Shown here one piece after another: positions 25,346 through 35,548 of a stretch of DNA of 64,000 nucleotides. The notes under the pieces are model-generated. The model was given only the letters and a program-made list of their open reading frames with translations. It made no database searches and was not told where the DNA came from. Within the stretch, counting starts at the first letter, position 1. The number at the start of each line of letters is the position of its first letter. The DNA lies in contig NZ_JAEVYN010000001.1 in NCBI RefSeq assembly GCF_016807185.1, positions 1,672,781 through 1,736,780 of the forward strand. The letters run 5' to 3'. Source of the stretch: Leptolyngbya sp. Cla-17 (GTDB lineage: Bacteria > Cyanobacteriota > Cyanobacteriia > Leptolyngbyales > Leptolyngbyaceae). Both the position numbers and the translations under genes were made by a program.

Positions 25346-27022
25346 CTAAGGCTTTGGTGCTGTTGATGTGGGCGGCAAGGACTGAGTAGAGGCGATCGCT
25401 TTAGGGTTGCTAAGGTGTTGATAAGTTATGCGAGAAATTTTTTGAACTAGCTCATAGGCAGTATCGTCATTGAAATTACGCTTGACTAGGACGGCTGTTG
25501 CATAGCGTTTGCCGTTCGGCATATCAATCAATCCAACATCGCCAACTAGCGCACCAATGTCTCCTGTTTTGTGAGCGATAGTCGCTCCATCTCCTAATCC
25601 TTGAGGTAGCTGACTGTTATTGATGGTGCGGCGCATGATGTCGAGCATTCGATCTCGCGATCGCAGCGAAACCAAATCACCTTGGCTGACTCTGACCATC
25701 AAGCTTGTTAGCTCTTTGGGGCTTGAGACATTTGTGCCCTGCAAATCAGGCAGCAGTTTATTTAAGGTAGTCGTAGAAAGCCCCCAAGCCTTGAACTGTT
25801 GATTGAGTGCTGACATTCCACCTAACCGCGCAATTAACATATTGGTTGCCGTATTGTCACTGATGGTAATCATCCTGGTGGCAACATCTAGAGCTGTAAA
25901 TTGGCTACCAACGGGTAAATACTGTAAATCTCCAGAACCTTCAGCTACTAATTCCTTTTGCATTACCAGCTTTTCATCTAACCGGATTTTCCCGCTGTCT
26001 AAAGCTTGAAAAAACGCGATTAAAATCGGCACCTTGATCGTACTAGCGGCTGAAAAACTAGCTGTGCCACTCAAATCCAGGTAACTGTTGTTATCTAAAT
26101 CAATCAGAAAAATGCCGGGGTTAAACTTAGGATTCTGTTGAATCAAAGTCTGTAGAGCAGCTTTAAGCGGGATTATTTCCTGGGCAAGTTTCATTTCAGA
26201 GGCTGGGTTTTCCTGAAGTCTTGGTGCAGAACTAGCTTGTTTGATAGTTTGCAGACCAGCCGTAAAGGGACTATTTACAGGATTCCAGGCAGATAAAACT
26301 GTTCCCGCCAACACTCCAACCCCAACACTTAAAATCAGCATTCGAGCCGCGTAAAGGGCGATCGCCACACTCCGCGATCTTGGAGTCAGGTCGATGGGCT
26401 TTGACTTCCGCCGTTTTTGGGAGCGAGAACCACCCTGATCATCGTTTGGCTCTTGCAACAAAGTGGGTTGCTGTAGCAAGGTTTGCTGCTGCAAGAAAGT
26501 TGGATTACTTGCCTGAATATGTGTAGGTAACCCTTTGCTCAACCAACGGTTTTGAGAATGTCTAGACGGCTCGTAGGCGCGACCATTGCCATAGGAATCT
26601 ACTTTTGGTGATCGCTGCTCCGAACGGGAGCTTTCGAAATTGCGCCGATTGGGCACTGATGGCTTGCCGTTCTCATTCATCGTCTGCCGAGTGTGAGAAG
26701 GCACTTCAAAAGATGATTGCCTTCTCTCTCTAATGTCGCTCGATCTACTTCGTCTAGACCGCTTATTAAACAGCCACCCAAACGGCTGAAAGCCAGACTT
26801 TTTAGATTGCGCAGACGTTGCCTCACCAACTTTGGGACTATCTACTTGACTGGCTAATGGCGCTGGCGTGCCATTCAACGGTTTCGATGGCATTAGGTCA
26901 TTCCGGGGAGGCTGAGCAGGTGTGCGTGAAGATTTTTGTGCGGGGGTGGATGGACGTTGCCGACTAAATAGTCTAAATCCAGTTTTGCGTCGCTTTTTTG
27001 CTGACTCTCCCAATTCTGGCAT
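25346..27022 (-). CDS. Membrane-anchored serine hydrolase of class A beta-lactamase fold
   Basis: A 558-residue protein. Residues 1-215 are a long basic, Ser/Pro/Gln-rich region predicted disordered; residues 222-245 form one membrane span (AARMLILSVGVGVLAGTVL). The C-terminal 270 residues are a class A beta-lactamase domain: STIK (catalytic Ser and Lys), the ISDNTATN motif and HKTGDIG. The Glu166 loop of true lactamases is not clearly recognised, so peptidoglycan-related or other hydrolysis is as likely as antibiotic resistance. The catalytic domain would lie in the periplasm with a cytosolic tail. Confidence 0.88.
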   Translation of the reverse strand: MPELGESAKKRRKTGFRLFSRQRPSTPAQKSSRTPAQPPRNDLMPSKPLNGTPAPLASQVDSPKVGEATSAQSKKSGFQPFGWLFNKRSRRSRSSDIRERRQSSFEVPSHTRQTMNENGKPSVPNRRNFESSRSEQRSPKVDSYGNGRAYEPSRHSQNRWLSKGLPTHIQASNPTFLQQQTLLQQPTLLQEPNDDQGGSRSQKRRKSKPIDLTPRSRSVAIALYAARMLILSVGVGVLAGTVLSAWNPVNSPFTAGLQTIKQASSAPRLQENPASEMKLAQEIIPLKAALQTLIQQNPKFNPGIFLIDLDNNSYLDLSGTASFSAASTIKVPILIAFFQALDSGKIRLDEKLVMQKELVAEGSGDLQYLPVGSQFTALDVATRMITISDNTATNMLIARLGGMSALNQQFKAWGLSTTTLNKLLPDLQGTNVSSPKELTSLMVRVSQGDLVSLRSRDRMLDIMRRTINNSQLPQGLGDGATIAHKTGDIGALVGDVGLIDMPNGKRYATAVLVKRNFNDDTAYELVQKISRITYQHLSNPKAIASTQSLPPTSTAPKP

Positions 27023-27170
27023 TTTTATCCTCCATCACCATTCCATGGCAAAGGGTAACAGAATTGCCAGAGACTGTCGAGACTTTTTCATGGTGCGTTA
27101 CGGCGATGCTTGACCTATCACTCGGGATTCACTGGGCGATCGCCTGTTTTTACTCACTATTTGTTGCTCA

Positions 27171-28448
27171 TCATTCTCTGCTGCTTTTTGCCAATCGTGC
27201 CGTTCCATAGGCTGCTTCCGTATTGGGTGAGACTAGGACTGGAACCTGCAACTGGCGACTCCGAATCGCAGTCCACGATGGGTTTGCTGCACCACCGCCA
27301 GCCGTATAAACTCGGACTAAATTTGTTGCGCCCAACTCTTGTAGCAATTGATAGCCTCGTGCCTCAATCCGTGCCATGCTTTCGAGCAGCCCATGCAAAA
27401 AGTCTACGGGACTGGCGGGGCGAGGCTCTAAGCAGGGTAGCAAAGCAGGGTCATTAATTGGGAAGCGATCGCCCAGTTGGGTCAGCGGATAGTACTTGAG
27501 TGGACTTTCTTGCTGCACTGGAATATGAGGACTCAATTCTAACAATTCTTGCGGTGTGAAGAACTGCTGAAGCACCGCGCCACCTGTATTAGAAGCTCCA
27601 CCAACTAGCCACAGATCTCCCAGGCGATGGCTATAAATTCCGTAGGTTCCATTTTCGATTGGAGTGGCGCTTAACAATTTGAGCACTAAAGTGGAGCCGA
27701 GAGAGGTGACGGCTTCCCCAATCTCGGTTATGCCGCTGGCAAGAAAAGCCGCAATACTGTCGGTGGTGCCTGTGCAAATTTGACAATTGATGGGTAGCCC
27801 AAGCTGATGAGCAACCGCCGCAACAATGGTGCCAACCACACTTCCAGGCGATCGCACTTGTGGCAATAGCGGCATCACATCCAACCCTGCCATCCACGAT
27901 GGATATTCCAGACGAGCTACATCGTAGCCAAGTTTCAGACAGTTGTGATAATCGCTAACGCCCAGTTGCCCATGTAGCAAAAATGCTAACCAATCTGCTT
28001 GATGCAACAAATATCTGGCCTGGGAATAAATAGGCTGCTGCTTCCACCACAGCAGTTTCACCAAGCTAGAGGTCGCGCTCAGCACAACACCCTGCCCAGG
28101 CGCATCATGTAAATTTGCTTGAGCAAAAAATACTTGCAGATCGGCAAGCGCTGAACCTGCACGGGCATCGTTGTAAAGGATCGGCGTATCCAACGGTACT
28201 CCTGCCCTGTTACAGAGCAGCACGGTAGAAGAGGTGCCATCAATCGCGATCGCGCAGATTTGAGCGCGGATGTCTGCCGGAATTTGACCGATTAAGCTAA
28301 ACAACACATCTTGCCACTGGGTTGCCCATTGGTGAGGTTCGACAGATGCAAATCGTTGGCTCACTTGAACACACAGCCGCATTTCCTGATCGATCACGGC
28401 TGCCCGCGCGCCAGAGGTGCCAAAGTCAATCCCTAGATAAAGGCTCAT
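27171..28448 (-). CDS. FGGY-family sugar kinase, D-ribulose kinase-like
   Basis: A 425-residue kinase with the FGGY/actin-like ATPase pattern: LGIDFGTSGARAAV at the start, AIDGTSSTVLL, YNDARA, GTTDSIAAFLASG, SLGSTLVLKLL and AGGGAANPSW. Short cyanobacterial FGGY kinases of this type, with plant plastid homologues, phosphorylate D-ribulose rather than xylulose. It stands alone between the lactamase-fold gene and a small secreted protein. Expected location is the cytosol. Confidence 0.87.
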   Translation of the reverse strand: MSLYLGIDFGTSGARAAVIDQEMRLCVQVSQRFASVEPHQWATQWQDVLFSLIGQIPADIRAQICAIAIDGTSSTVLLCNRAGVPLDTPILYNDARAGSALADLQVFFAQANLHDAPGQGVVLSATSSLVKLLWWKQQPIYSQARYLLHQADWLAFLLHGQLGVSDYHNCLKLGYDVARLEYPSWMAGLDVMPLLPQVRSPGSVVGTIVAAVAHQLGLPINCQICTGTTDSIAAFLASGITEIGEAVTSLGSTLVLKLLSATPIENGTYGIYSHRLGDLWLVGGASNTGGAVLQQFFTPQELLELSPHIPVQQESPLKYYPLTQLGDRFPINDPALLPCLEPRPASPVDFLHGLLESMARIEARGYQLLQELGATNLVRVYTAGGGAANPSWTAIRSRQLQVPVLVSPNTEAAYGTARLAKSSRE

Positions 28449-28502
28449 GAGCGCTAAAAATAATGCGTTAGTGATTGGAAGAGCAGGTTTGGCGATCGCA
28501 AG

Positions 28503-28820
28503 CTAACGTTTTGGCGGTTTCAATGGTCCCAGATTTGGCGTTTCTAACGGCGATAAATCCGGTTGTGGTTGAATGCTGGGATCGATAATTAGAACGCCTG
28601 TGTCTAACTGCGATCTCTGTTCATAAATAGTTTGAATTTCACGTTCTAACTTCATGCGACCTAACTTAAAAAAGTCTTGAGTATCAGAGCGCACCAAATC
28701 GACAGAAAGCCGTTGTAACTGTGATGTTGACCCTATCCGAGGAGCAGCGTTTGCAGCATTAACAGCAACTAAACCTGTGATGACGAATCCGATCGCTGTC
28801 AAACTGTTCCACATTTTCAT
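28503..28820 (-). CDS. Small secreted hypothetical protein
   Basis: A protein of about 105 residues with a signal peptide (MKMWNSLTAIGFVITGLVAV, then NAANA cleavage) and a mature part of some 80 residues that is helical first (LVRSDTQDFFKLGRMKLERE) and Pro-rich at its end. A start at 28841 would add seven residues. No family recognised. It follows psb34 after a strong terminator, so it has its own promoter. Confidence 0.65.
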   Translation of the reverse strand: MKMWNSLTAIGFVITGLVAVNAANAAPRIGSTSQLQRLSVDLVRSDTQDFFKLGRMKLEREIQTIYEQRSQLDTGVLIIDPSIQPQPDLSPLETPNLGPLKPPKR

Positions 28821-28898
28821 TGCTACAAGCCCACCCTTCATCGATTCAGATCCGTTCAGATCTACCTCTAAGGTAGCGTTTTACTAAGTTTTTTTGTT

Positions 28899-28945
28899 AA
28901 AAAAAACCGTCTGTAAGTGGGTTCCGTGGAACTTTTTACAAACGG
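28899..28945 (-). terminator. Rho-independent terminator of psb34
   Basis: On the minus strand CCGTTTGTAA pairs with TTACAGACGG (one G-U pair), with a nested GTTCC/GGAAC, and is followed by eight Ts. It begins 67 bp after the psb34 stop. Confidence 0.85.
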
Positions 28946-29011
28946 GAATTAATCAATCTGAAACGCTATCTAATGATGCGATCTGTTCTAGTTAAAAGCA
29001 GTAGCAGATAG

Positions 29012-29182
29012 CTAGGACACTGACACCGCAACTGCCATTAATCCGCCAATCAACACCATTCCTACTACGCCTAGAATTATGTAGTTGCGCTTTTGGTTAC
29101 CAGTTGGGGGTTCTGCCTTGTACATCTTTGGCTCGACAGCAAAGTTGTTTAAGCGTCCACCATCTTCTACGGTGTATCTCAT
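29012..29182 (-). CDS. psb34: Photosystem II assembly protein Psb34
   Basis: A 56-residue single-span protein starting MRYTVEDGGRLNNFAVEPKM, followed by KAEPPTGNQKRNYIILG and a C-terminal span ending GGLMAVAVSVS. This is the hallmark of Psb34 (Ssl1498-type), a small thylakoid protein that associates with the CP47-containing photosystem II assembly intermediate around Hlip exchange. It has its own terminator. A hairpin TCTTCTA/TAGAAGA at 29248-29265 lies about 66 bp upstream and may be part of its control region. Confidence 0.9.
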   Translation of the reverse strand: MRYTVEDGGRLNNFAVEPKMYKAEPPTGNQKRNYIILGVVGMVLIGGLMAVAVSVS

Positions 29183-29705
29183 AAGCAATCCTCAAATTTT
29201 TCTTAACCTACCTGAGAATGGTACAAATAAACACTTCTCTTCGCAAATCTTCTAGTTTTAGAAGAGATCTACGATTTTGCAAAGGTCATTTCTCATGGGT
29301 AAGGGTTTCATCTTTATTAGAACGCTGTCACATCAATGTGCCGAAAATCAGAGGTTAGAATAGGCAAAATTTATTTCTACCTCATTCTTAAAGCAAATTC
29401 AGTTGTGACAGAGAATAGTAAGCAGGTCGTTTTTACAGCACTCAGCCTTTTCTTGATGACATTATCTGGGCATTCCACTTTGGATACCGCTTAAGCATCT
29501 AGTAAATGGGTTATTTACTTGCAAGCTGCTCAACTAAACCAAAGTTCTACGCCTTAACTACCATAAGTTCTGCTGCTCAGCCAATTGCCTCTCCTGTCTA
29601 CTACCGTCGGACAACATACCGAAAATACTCGCAGTAGCAGACTAATAAAGGAAACTTTGCTAATCTGCTACCTGGCATTTTTGACTGAAGAGAGACTTAA
29701 ATCCG
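29183..29705. other. Intergenic region between psb34 and an ABC permease
   Basis: These 523 AT-rich bases hold the psb34 promoter (minus) and the 3' flank of the ABC-2 permease gene. The perfect hairpin TCTTCTA-gttt-TAGAAGA is at 29248-29265. A 70-codon plus-strand frame at 29585 overlaps the permease 3' end and lacks family features, so I do not call it. No RNA gene recognised. Confidence 0.5.
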
Positions 29706-31316
29706 TCAAGACAAAATATTTGAGGTTATGCTTTTATGCGGTTTTGCCATCAAGGCTTTCATTTCTGATTCTCCAGCGCGGCGAAGTTGGTGAGTAAGCC
29801 CTGCACTAAGCCCTGTTAAAACAAGTAATTGTCCTAGCAGACCCAACAAGATCGTCATTTTAGAAGCAGATTGAATACTGACAAAAGAAAAGCAAGACCA
29901 GATCCAGGGAAGGCTACCTTGGTCTGGGCGAAGTCCGATGGTCAACATCATAATAGGAGGCAGGGCGATCAATCCTCCAACAATTGCTAGGGCAAAGACC
30001 GATCGCCTTTTAGAGGAGCTAAACAAAATTAGTTGAGCGATCGCAGCGCAAATCAACATAAAGGTTGCGTTCAGCAGCAGCGATATTAAACCTTGCAGTT
30101 GTTCCGTTGGCTCACCCCAGGTCATAATCCACGGGGTGAGGATGGCGATCGTAATTAGTAGATTTAGGGCAAGCGCCGCGATCGCAGGACTTTTCTCACC
30201 CAATATCCAATCTCGTAGCGTTGCTTTCGTCAGCCTCAATGTTCTGCCAGAGGTGCGGGTTTGACGATAGCGTGCCCAGTCCAACAAAGTTTGGCGATGA
30301 GGGGTTAGTGCTGCAATCAGCACCAAAAACCAGATTGAATTAAAAACAATCAACATAAACAGATCGGACATTGGACGGTAATATTCCCCTTCACTAAACT
30401 CCTGAAAAGGAAAGCCCAAAATGAACACCGCAATGCAAATGGTCATAGCGTAGCTCTGACGTTTGCTGATTAATGTCAGGTTAGGATTGCAAAATCGACG
30501 GTTGATCGTTTGCCAAAACCAAAACGTTGCGACTGTGCAAATACCTAGAGTAAAGACGGTTAATAGCCCCAGATTGCTTGCGATCGGTAAGCTATACCAG
30601 AAGTCAGGACCAATGAAGTCTCGCTCTGGAGAATATCGCGAACCCTGCCAAATTTGGTAGAAGATTGCATATATTCCAGAAACGATCGCGGCACCAAGCC
30701 AGCCGTGTGTTCCACCTAAAAAGGCATAGAAGATAGCTCCAGTGTAGAAAACACAACTGATTGCAGGAACAACCAAATAAAGACTGAGTAGTTCTGCGGT
30801 ATCAACGCCACCCTGTCCGGCTGACCCCAGCTGTAATGGCACTGCCAGCAATATTCCTAGATAGACCAACACCGGTACTCCCAGCAGCTTACCCAATAAA
30901 ATCGTTTGGCTGGCTTGAGGACTAAGGCGAATAAAATTGAGCGTGCCTCGCTGTTCCTCTTTTGCCAAATCATTGATTAGCAAATATACTCCCGCAACTA
31001 TCAAAATAAAAGGCAACATCCAGGTGAGGACGTGAAACAAATCTGTCCACCAAAGCTGCCAGTTGACTAAAATATTGCCTTGAGCATCCAGCACGCAATC
31101 ATTCACGTTATAGAGTTCTTTGCCAGTGCAGTAATGACTGGAAGCAGTAACTTTTGGGGTGGGTAAGGCTGCCCAAAAGAAAAATAGCAAGGCAAACTGA
31201 GCCAAAAAAGAAAACAAAACTGTGAGCGTCAGGTTGCGATTTTTGAGGCGACCTTTGACTTCTCGAAAAAACTGTGGATTCCAGTTTGAGAAGGATAGGA
31301 GGAGGTTGGGAAGCAT
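29706..31316 (-). CDS. ABC-2 type transporter permease
   Basis: A protein of about 536 residues with at least ten hydrophobic spans, for example LTVLFSFLAQFALLFFFWAA, LPFILIVAGVYLLI and TILLGKLLGVPVLVYLGILL. The segment EEQRGTLNFIRLSPQ is the cytosolic coupling motif of ABC-2 export permeases. The open frame extends to 31433, but the ATG complementary to 31314-31316 gives the expected cytosolic N-terminus. It lies 127 bp after the ATPase gene on the same strand; together they make an exporter of unknown substrate. Confidence 0.85.
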   Translation of the reverse strand: MLPNLLLSFSNWNPQFFREVKGRLKNRNLTLTVLFSFLAQFALLFFFWAALPTPKVTASSHYCTGKELYNVNDCVLDAQGNILVNWQLWWTDLFHVLTWMLPFILIVAGVYLLINDLAKEEQRGTLNFIRLSPQASQTILLGKLLGVPVLVYLGILLAVPLQLGSAGQGGVDTAELLSLYLVVPAISCVFYTGAIFYAFLGGTHGWLGAAIVSGIYAIFYQIWQGSRYSPERDFIGPDFWYSLPIASNLGLLTVFTLGICTVATFWFWQTINRRFCNPNLTLISKRQSYAMTICIAVFILGFPFQEFSEGEYYRPMSDLFMLIVFNSIWFLVLIAALTPHRQTLLDWARYRQTRTSGRTLRLTKATLRDWILGEKSPAIAALALNLLITIAILTPWIMTWGEPTEQLQGLISLLLNATFMLICAAIAQLILFSSSKRRSVFALAIVGGLIALPPIMMLTIGLRPDQGSLPWIWSCFSFVSIQSASKMTILLGLLGQLLVLTGLSAGLTHQLRRAGESEMKALMAKPHKSITSNILS

Positions 31317-31443
31317 GATTGAGGCTCCAGTGGAGAAATGACAAAGGACCAAGAGCGGATGGGTAGATAGGTGAATTAAAAACAGGCGATCGCGTAGAGT
31401 GTGTTGAGTGCAGCCGAAACGCACCTTAAACAAGAACTACTTT

Positions 31444-32394
31444 TTAGGAAGCTTGTTGGTGTCCTAGTTTAAGAAAGATAGTTTCTAAATCTTCTTGAGT
31501 GGGATGAAATTCGGAGAGCGGAATGCCGGATGCAACGAGCGATCGCAGCAAGGTTACTCCTGCTTCAGCATTACCAGAAAATTCCACCCGCAGCCGCTGG
31601 CTTCCTGGCAATAGCTCAATATTTTCCACATCGGCACACTGATGAAGTTCTGACCTGAGTGCATCCACATCACCCAAGGTCGCCAAGATAATTTGCTGAC
31701 GGCTGAGGCGGCTGTAGAGATTGTGTAAAGACGTACTTTCCACTAGATAGCCCAGTTCCATGATGCCAACTGAGGTACACAGTTCTGCCAAATCGCTGAG
31801 TACATGGGAGGAAATTAGAATCGTCATGCCTGCTTCTTGCAATGTTTTGACGATTTCGCGAAACTGCATCCGGGCGATCGGATCAAGCCCAGAAACAGGT
31901 TCGTCTAACAGCAGCACCAGCGGTTCGTGAATAATAGTGCGTGCCAAACTAAGCCGCTGCTTCATGCCGCGAGATAGGGTAGAAATTTGGCTGCTTCGCT
32001 TGTGGCTTAGCTGCACTAAATCCAACACAACTCGCAGGCGTTGAGTGCGATGGGGTTCTCGCAATTGATAAAGCCGAGCAAAATAATCAAGATAGTCCCA
32101 AACAGTGAGGTCATCGTAGAGTGGATAGTCATCGGGTAGGTACCCAATATGCCGTTTGAGTTGAGCGTTATTTTGATCTCGCAGAAGGCGTTCGCCATTG
32201 ATAAAGATTTCGCCTGTTGTTGGATCTTCGGCGGCGGCAAGCAGGCGAATTAAAGTGGTTTTGCCTGCCCCATTGGGTCCAATTAGCCCATAGACCTCGC
32301 CCACTTCGACGTTTAGATCAATTTCGTGAATCGCCCGATGGTGATCGAACTGCTTGGTCAATCCATGGGTAGAAATTGCCAGGTCTCTTACCAT
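31444..32394 (-). CDS. ABC exporter ATP-binding protein (ABC-2 type)
   Basis: A 316-residue ATPase with Walker A GPNGAGKTTLIRLL, signature LSRGMKQRLSLARTI, Walker B LVLLLDEPVSGLD and H-loop ISSHVLSDLAEL. The C-terminal 90 residues form the small extra domain typical of CcmA/NatA-like exporters. It is the first gene of a two-gene unit with the permease at 29706. The substrate cannot be read from sequence. Confidence 0.9.
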   Translation of the reverse strand: MVRDLAISTHGLTKQFDHHRAIHEIDLNVEVGEVYGLIGPNGAGKTTLIRLLAAAEDPTTGEIFINGERLLRDQNNAQLKRHIGYLPDDYPLYDDLTVWDYLDYFARLYQLREPHRTQRLRVVLDLVQLSHKRSSQISTLSRGMKQRLSLARTIIHEPLVLLLDEPVSGLDPIARMQFREIVKTLQEAGMTILISSHVLSDLAELCTSVGIMELGYLVESTSLHNLYSRLSRQQIILATLGDVDALRSELHQCADVENIELLPGSQRLRVEFSGNAEAGVTLLRSLVASGIPLSEFHPTQEDLETIFLKLGHQQAS

Positions 32395-32775
32395 ACAAAA
32401 AGGTTGAAAAGTTAACGATAGCCTAGCTTGTCTCTACAAGATTTGGCATCGCCATTTCGGAAATTGAAACAGAGAAGAAGAAATGCTTGCAGGAAAGTTA
32501 AATTGACCTAAATAAAGCAAATACAGCTTGTAACTGCCGCATAACAAGCTGATGAACGCTTGAACTTTATCCAACCCGAAAACTTGGAGTCATTGAGTAG
32601 CACTAGGCGATCGCCTTGAGGGAATCATGATGAGTTGATAAATCAATCCTGCTTACAGGTTATTGTCATCGTCACATAGGGCATCTTAATAACGGTTGCA
32701 TTTACAGTCTCATCGACCTAGCATCTCCACACTTTTTATAGGCTATTTGTAGGGTTCTTTGTAGCTGAACACATC
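32395..32775. other. Divergent promoter region, no gene seen
   Basis: These 381 bp lie between the ABC ATPase (minus) and the CHASE2 gene (plus). CAGCTTGT and ACAAGCTG form an 8-bp inverted repeat around 32525-32552. No ORF or RNA gene recognised. Confidence 0.45.
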
Positions 32776-34584
32776 ATGACGTTTGACACATATCGAGACC
32801 TGTTGAAACGTCTCCACAAAGTCACCCAAAAACGACAGAGAGTAGTGCTGACGGCATTAAGCGTGACGAGTTGCGTAATTGCAGTGCGACTATCAGGATT
32901 GCTACAGGGATGGGAACTCGCAACCTACGACCAAATGATTCGTCTGCGTCCCCCTGAACCTAGGGACAATCGTATTGTGATAATTACGATTGATGATACA
33001 GATCTGCGTCGAGTCGGCAAATATCCCATTCCCGATGCTGAATTGGCTAATCTACTGAAAATCCTGCAAACTGCCCGGGCTGGTGCCATCGGCTTAGATA
33101 TTTATCGAGATTTGCCGATTCCACCGGGACATCAGGACTTGCTGCAAGCCTATCAGCAGAACCCCAATTTAATTGGAATCACTTATATTGCCGATCAAGA
33201 CAATCCAGAAGTTCCAGCGCCTGCTCTCCTCAAGCAACTGAATCAAGTTGGGTTCAACAACCTTGTACATGACCAAGATGACAAAGTGCGACGAGGGCTG
33301 TTGTATTGGAAGTCAGAAGATAAGCGCCCAGCACGTCAAAGTTTTGGGTTGGTGTTAGCACTCAAGTATTTGCAAATGCAAGGCATCAAGCCTGAGACTG
33401 CTGCCGACCAGTCGGGCAACTTACAATTGGGCAGTGCCATCTTCCGCCGATACACTGCTCACGATGGGGCATACATCTTGTCTGATGATGGGGGCTATCA
33501 GATTTTGCTCAACCCCCGTGGACCTGCCAGTAGCTTCCGGCAGGTTTCGCTGACAAAGGTATTAGCCGGAGAGGTGCCGTCAGAGGTGTTTCGAGATCGC
33601 ATCGTATTGGTCGGCTATACCGCCGTTAGCGTCAACGATTTTGTTTTCACATCCTATAGCAGTCAGTTGATTGGGTCACCGCGACCTATTACAGGCGTAG
33701 AGTTTCACGCTAACTTAATCAGTCAAATTGTGGGCGCGGCAAAAGATGGACGGACTTTGATCAATAGCTGGACGGACCCAATTGAATGGCTATGGATTTT
33801 TGTCTGGGCCGGAGTGGGGGCAGGAATTAGCTGGCAACTGCGATCGCCGCGCTGGTCTACGTTAGGAATTGCGATCGCCGGAACTGGTCTAGTGTTGATT
33901 GCCTACGGTTTCCTCATCATAGGCTGGTGGATTCCTGTGGTGCCGCCGCTGGTAACGATGACCGCATCGGCGATCGCCATCATTGCCCACATCGCTCGTG
34001 TTCAAGAAGAACTGCAGCGCTCTAAAGAATTTCTCAACACCATCATTAACACCATCCCTGACCCTATTTTTGTGAAAGACCGGAACTATCGCTGGGTTGT
34101 CCTAAATGAAGCATTTTCAAGATTTTTGGGTTATCCCCTTGGGGAATTAATCGAGCGATCAGACTACGATGTTTTTTCACAAGCTGAAGCTGATATTTTT
34201 CGACAGCAAGATGATAATGTGTTCCGCACGGAGCAAGAATGTCGCAACGAAGAAGCCTTTACTGATCGTAAGGGTTTCACACACCACATCGAAACCAAGC
34301 GATCGCTGCACAAAGATTCGGCAGGTAACTGCTTTTTGGTCGGTATCATTCGAGATATTACCGAGCGCAAACGCATGGAGGACGAACTCAAACGCACGAC
34401 TGCTGAACTGGTGCAATCCAATGCGGAACTCCAGCGCTCTGCCACCCAACTCAGCCATGTTGCCAACCACGACTCCCTCACAGGCTTGCCCAATCGCAAG
34501 CTATTTCACGAACGCTTGGAACAGGCGATTTTATGGGCAAAGGAAAAAGAACAACTCGTTGCCTTGCTCTTTCTTGATTTATAG
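32776..34584 (+). pseudogene. CHASE2-PAS-GGDEF protein, 5' part, cut by IS insertion
   Basis: 602 codons up to a TAG supplied by the insertion element. The order is an N-terminal span (residues 22-40), an extracytoplasmic CHASE2 sensor (about 45-310), three membrane spans (335-415), a PAS domain (about 420-530), a short coiled coil, and the first 45 residues of a GGDEF domain (HDSLTGLPNRKLFHERLEQA). The reading breaks at LLFLDL, inside the GGDEF domain and before its active-site loop. The continuation lies at 35549, and removing the IS plus one TA restores the frame exactly. As it stands the product lacks diguanylate cyclase activity but might still be made as a membrane sensor fragment. Confidence 0.92.
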
Positions 34585-35546
34585 CTATTGCCAGGACCAA
34601 TAGGACATAGACTGAGAGGTATCCCCAGCTATAGGAGGGTGAGTGCATCTATGGCAAAAGCGTACAGTTACGACTTGCGACAAAAGGTGATCAATGCCAT
34701 CCAATTAGACGGCATGAAGCAGAGTGAAGCCGCCCAAGTGTTTCAACTCAGTCGCAACACGATCAATCTATGGCTGAAGCGACAGAAGGAAACTGGAGAC
34801 TACCAAGCCAAAACAACTCGTCCCCATCGAACCACCAGCAAAATCACCGATTGGGACAAGTTTGCCAAATTTGCCAAGCAGCATGGGGGCAAAACCCAAG
34901 CGCAAATGGTCGAGTTGTGGCAAGACCAACTCAGTGTTCGCACAATTTCCAGGGCGTTACACAAACTGGGCTTGAGTCGAAAAAAAAGACCTATGGCTAC
35001 CTTGAACGCGATGAGCACAAACGAGCAGAGTTCCTAGAGCAGCTAGCCAAAGTGTCTTTATCCGACCGGGTGTACATCGATGAATCGGGAATGGATGAGC
35101 GAGAGGATTATGGATATGGTTGGTGTGAACCCGGTGTGCGATTTGAAGCACTCAAGTCAGGGCGACGGGGTCAACGAATCAATATGATTGCGGCTTACTG
35201 TGAGCACCAACTGAGTGCTCCCTTTACCGTGAACGGCTCTTGTAATCGAGTCGTGTTTGAAATCTGGCTAGAAACGTGTTTGCTGCCAACGCTTAAGCCT
35301 GGGAAGGTTTTGATTCTCGACAATGCCACGTTTCATCATGGGGGACGGGTTGCTCAATTGGTGGAGTCGGTAGGGTGTCGGTTGTTATATTTACCCGCTT
35401 ATTCTCCAGATTTCAATCGGATTGAAAAGTGTTGGGCTTGGCTGAAAAGTCGTATTCGCAACAGCTTGTCTAGCTTTAGTTCTTTACGGCAAGCAATGGA
35501 GTCGGTCCTGAAAGATGCTGTGTCCTAACACTGTTGTCTGTAGCTA
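34582..35546 (+). mobile_element. IS630-family insertion sequence (965 bp) in a GGDEF gene
   Basis: The element is flanked by a duplicated TA (34580-34581 and 35547-35548), the target of IS630/Tc1-like elements. The outer ends match as imperfect inverted repeats: TAGCTATTGCCAGGACC on the left and the complement of the right end starting TAGCTACAGACAACAG, with about 17 of 26 positions identical. It encodes a DD34E transposase in two overlapping frames. The host reading frame is restored exactly by deleting the element, so insertion is probably recent. Confidence 0.92.
34651..35528 (+). CDS. IS630-family transposase, needs -1 frameshift at 34980-34987
   Basis: The first frame (34651-35037) gives MAKAYSYDLRQKVINAIQLD with a helix-turn-helix for end binding. 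The second frame (to 35528) carries the catalytic core: YIDESGMDER, then LILDNATFHH, then SPDFNRIEKCWAWLK. The last Asp and the Glu are 34 residues apart (DD34E), diagnostic of IS630. The frames meet at a run of eight As followed by G (34980-34988); a -1 slip joins RKK to KTYGYLERDEHKRAE as in single-frame relatives. This may be programmed frameshifting or a one-base change. No catalytic residue is missing. Confidence 0.88.
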
Positions 35547-35548
35547 TA

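Noticed and set aside
29585..29797. 70-codon plus-strand frame
   Set aside because: It runs into the 3' end of the ABC permease on the other strand; low-complexity composition without ribosome binding site.
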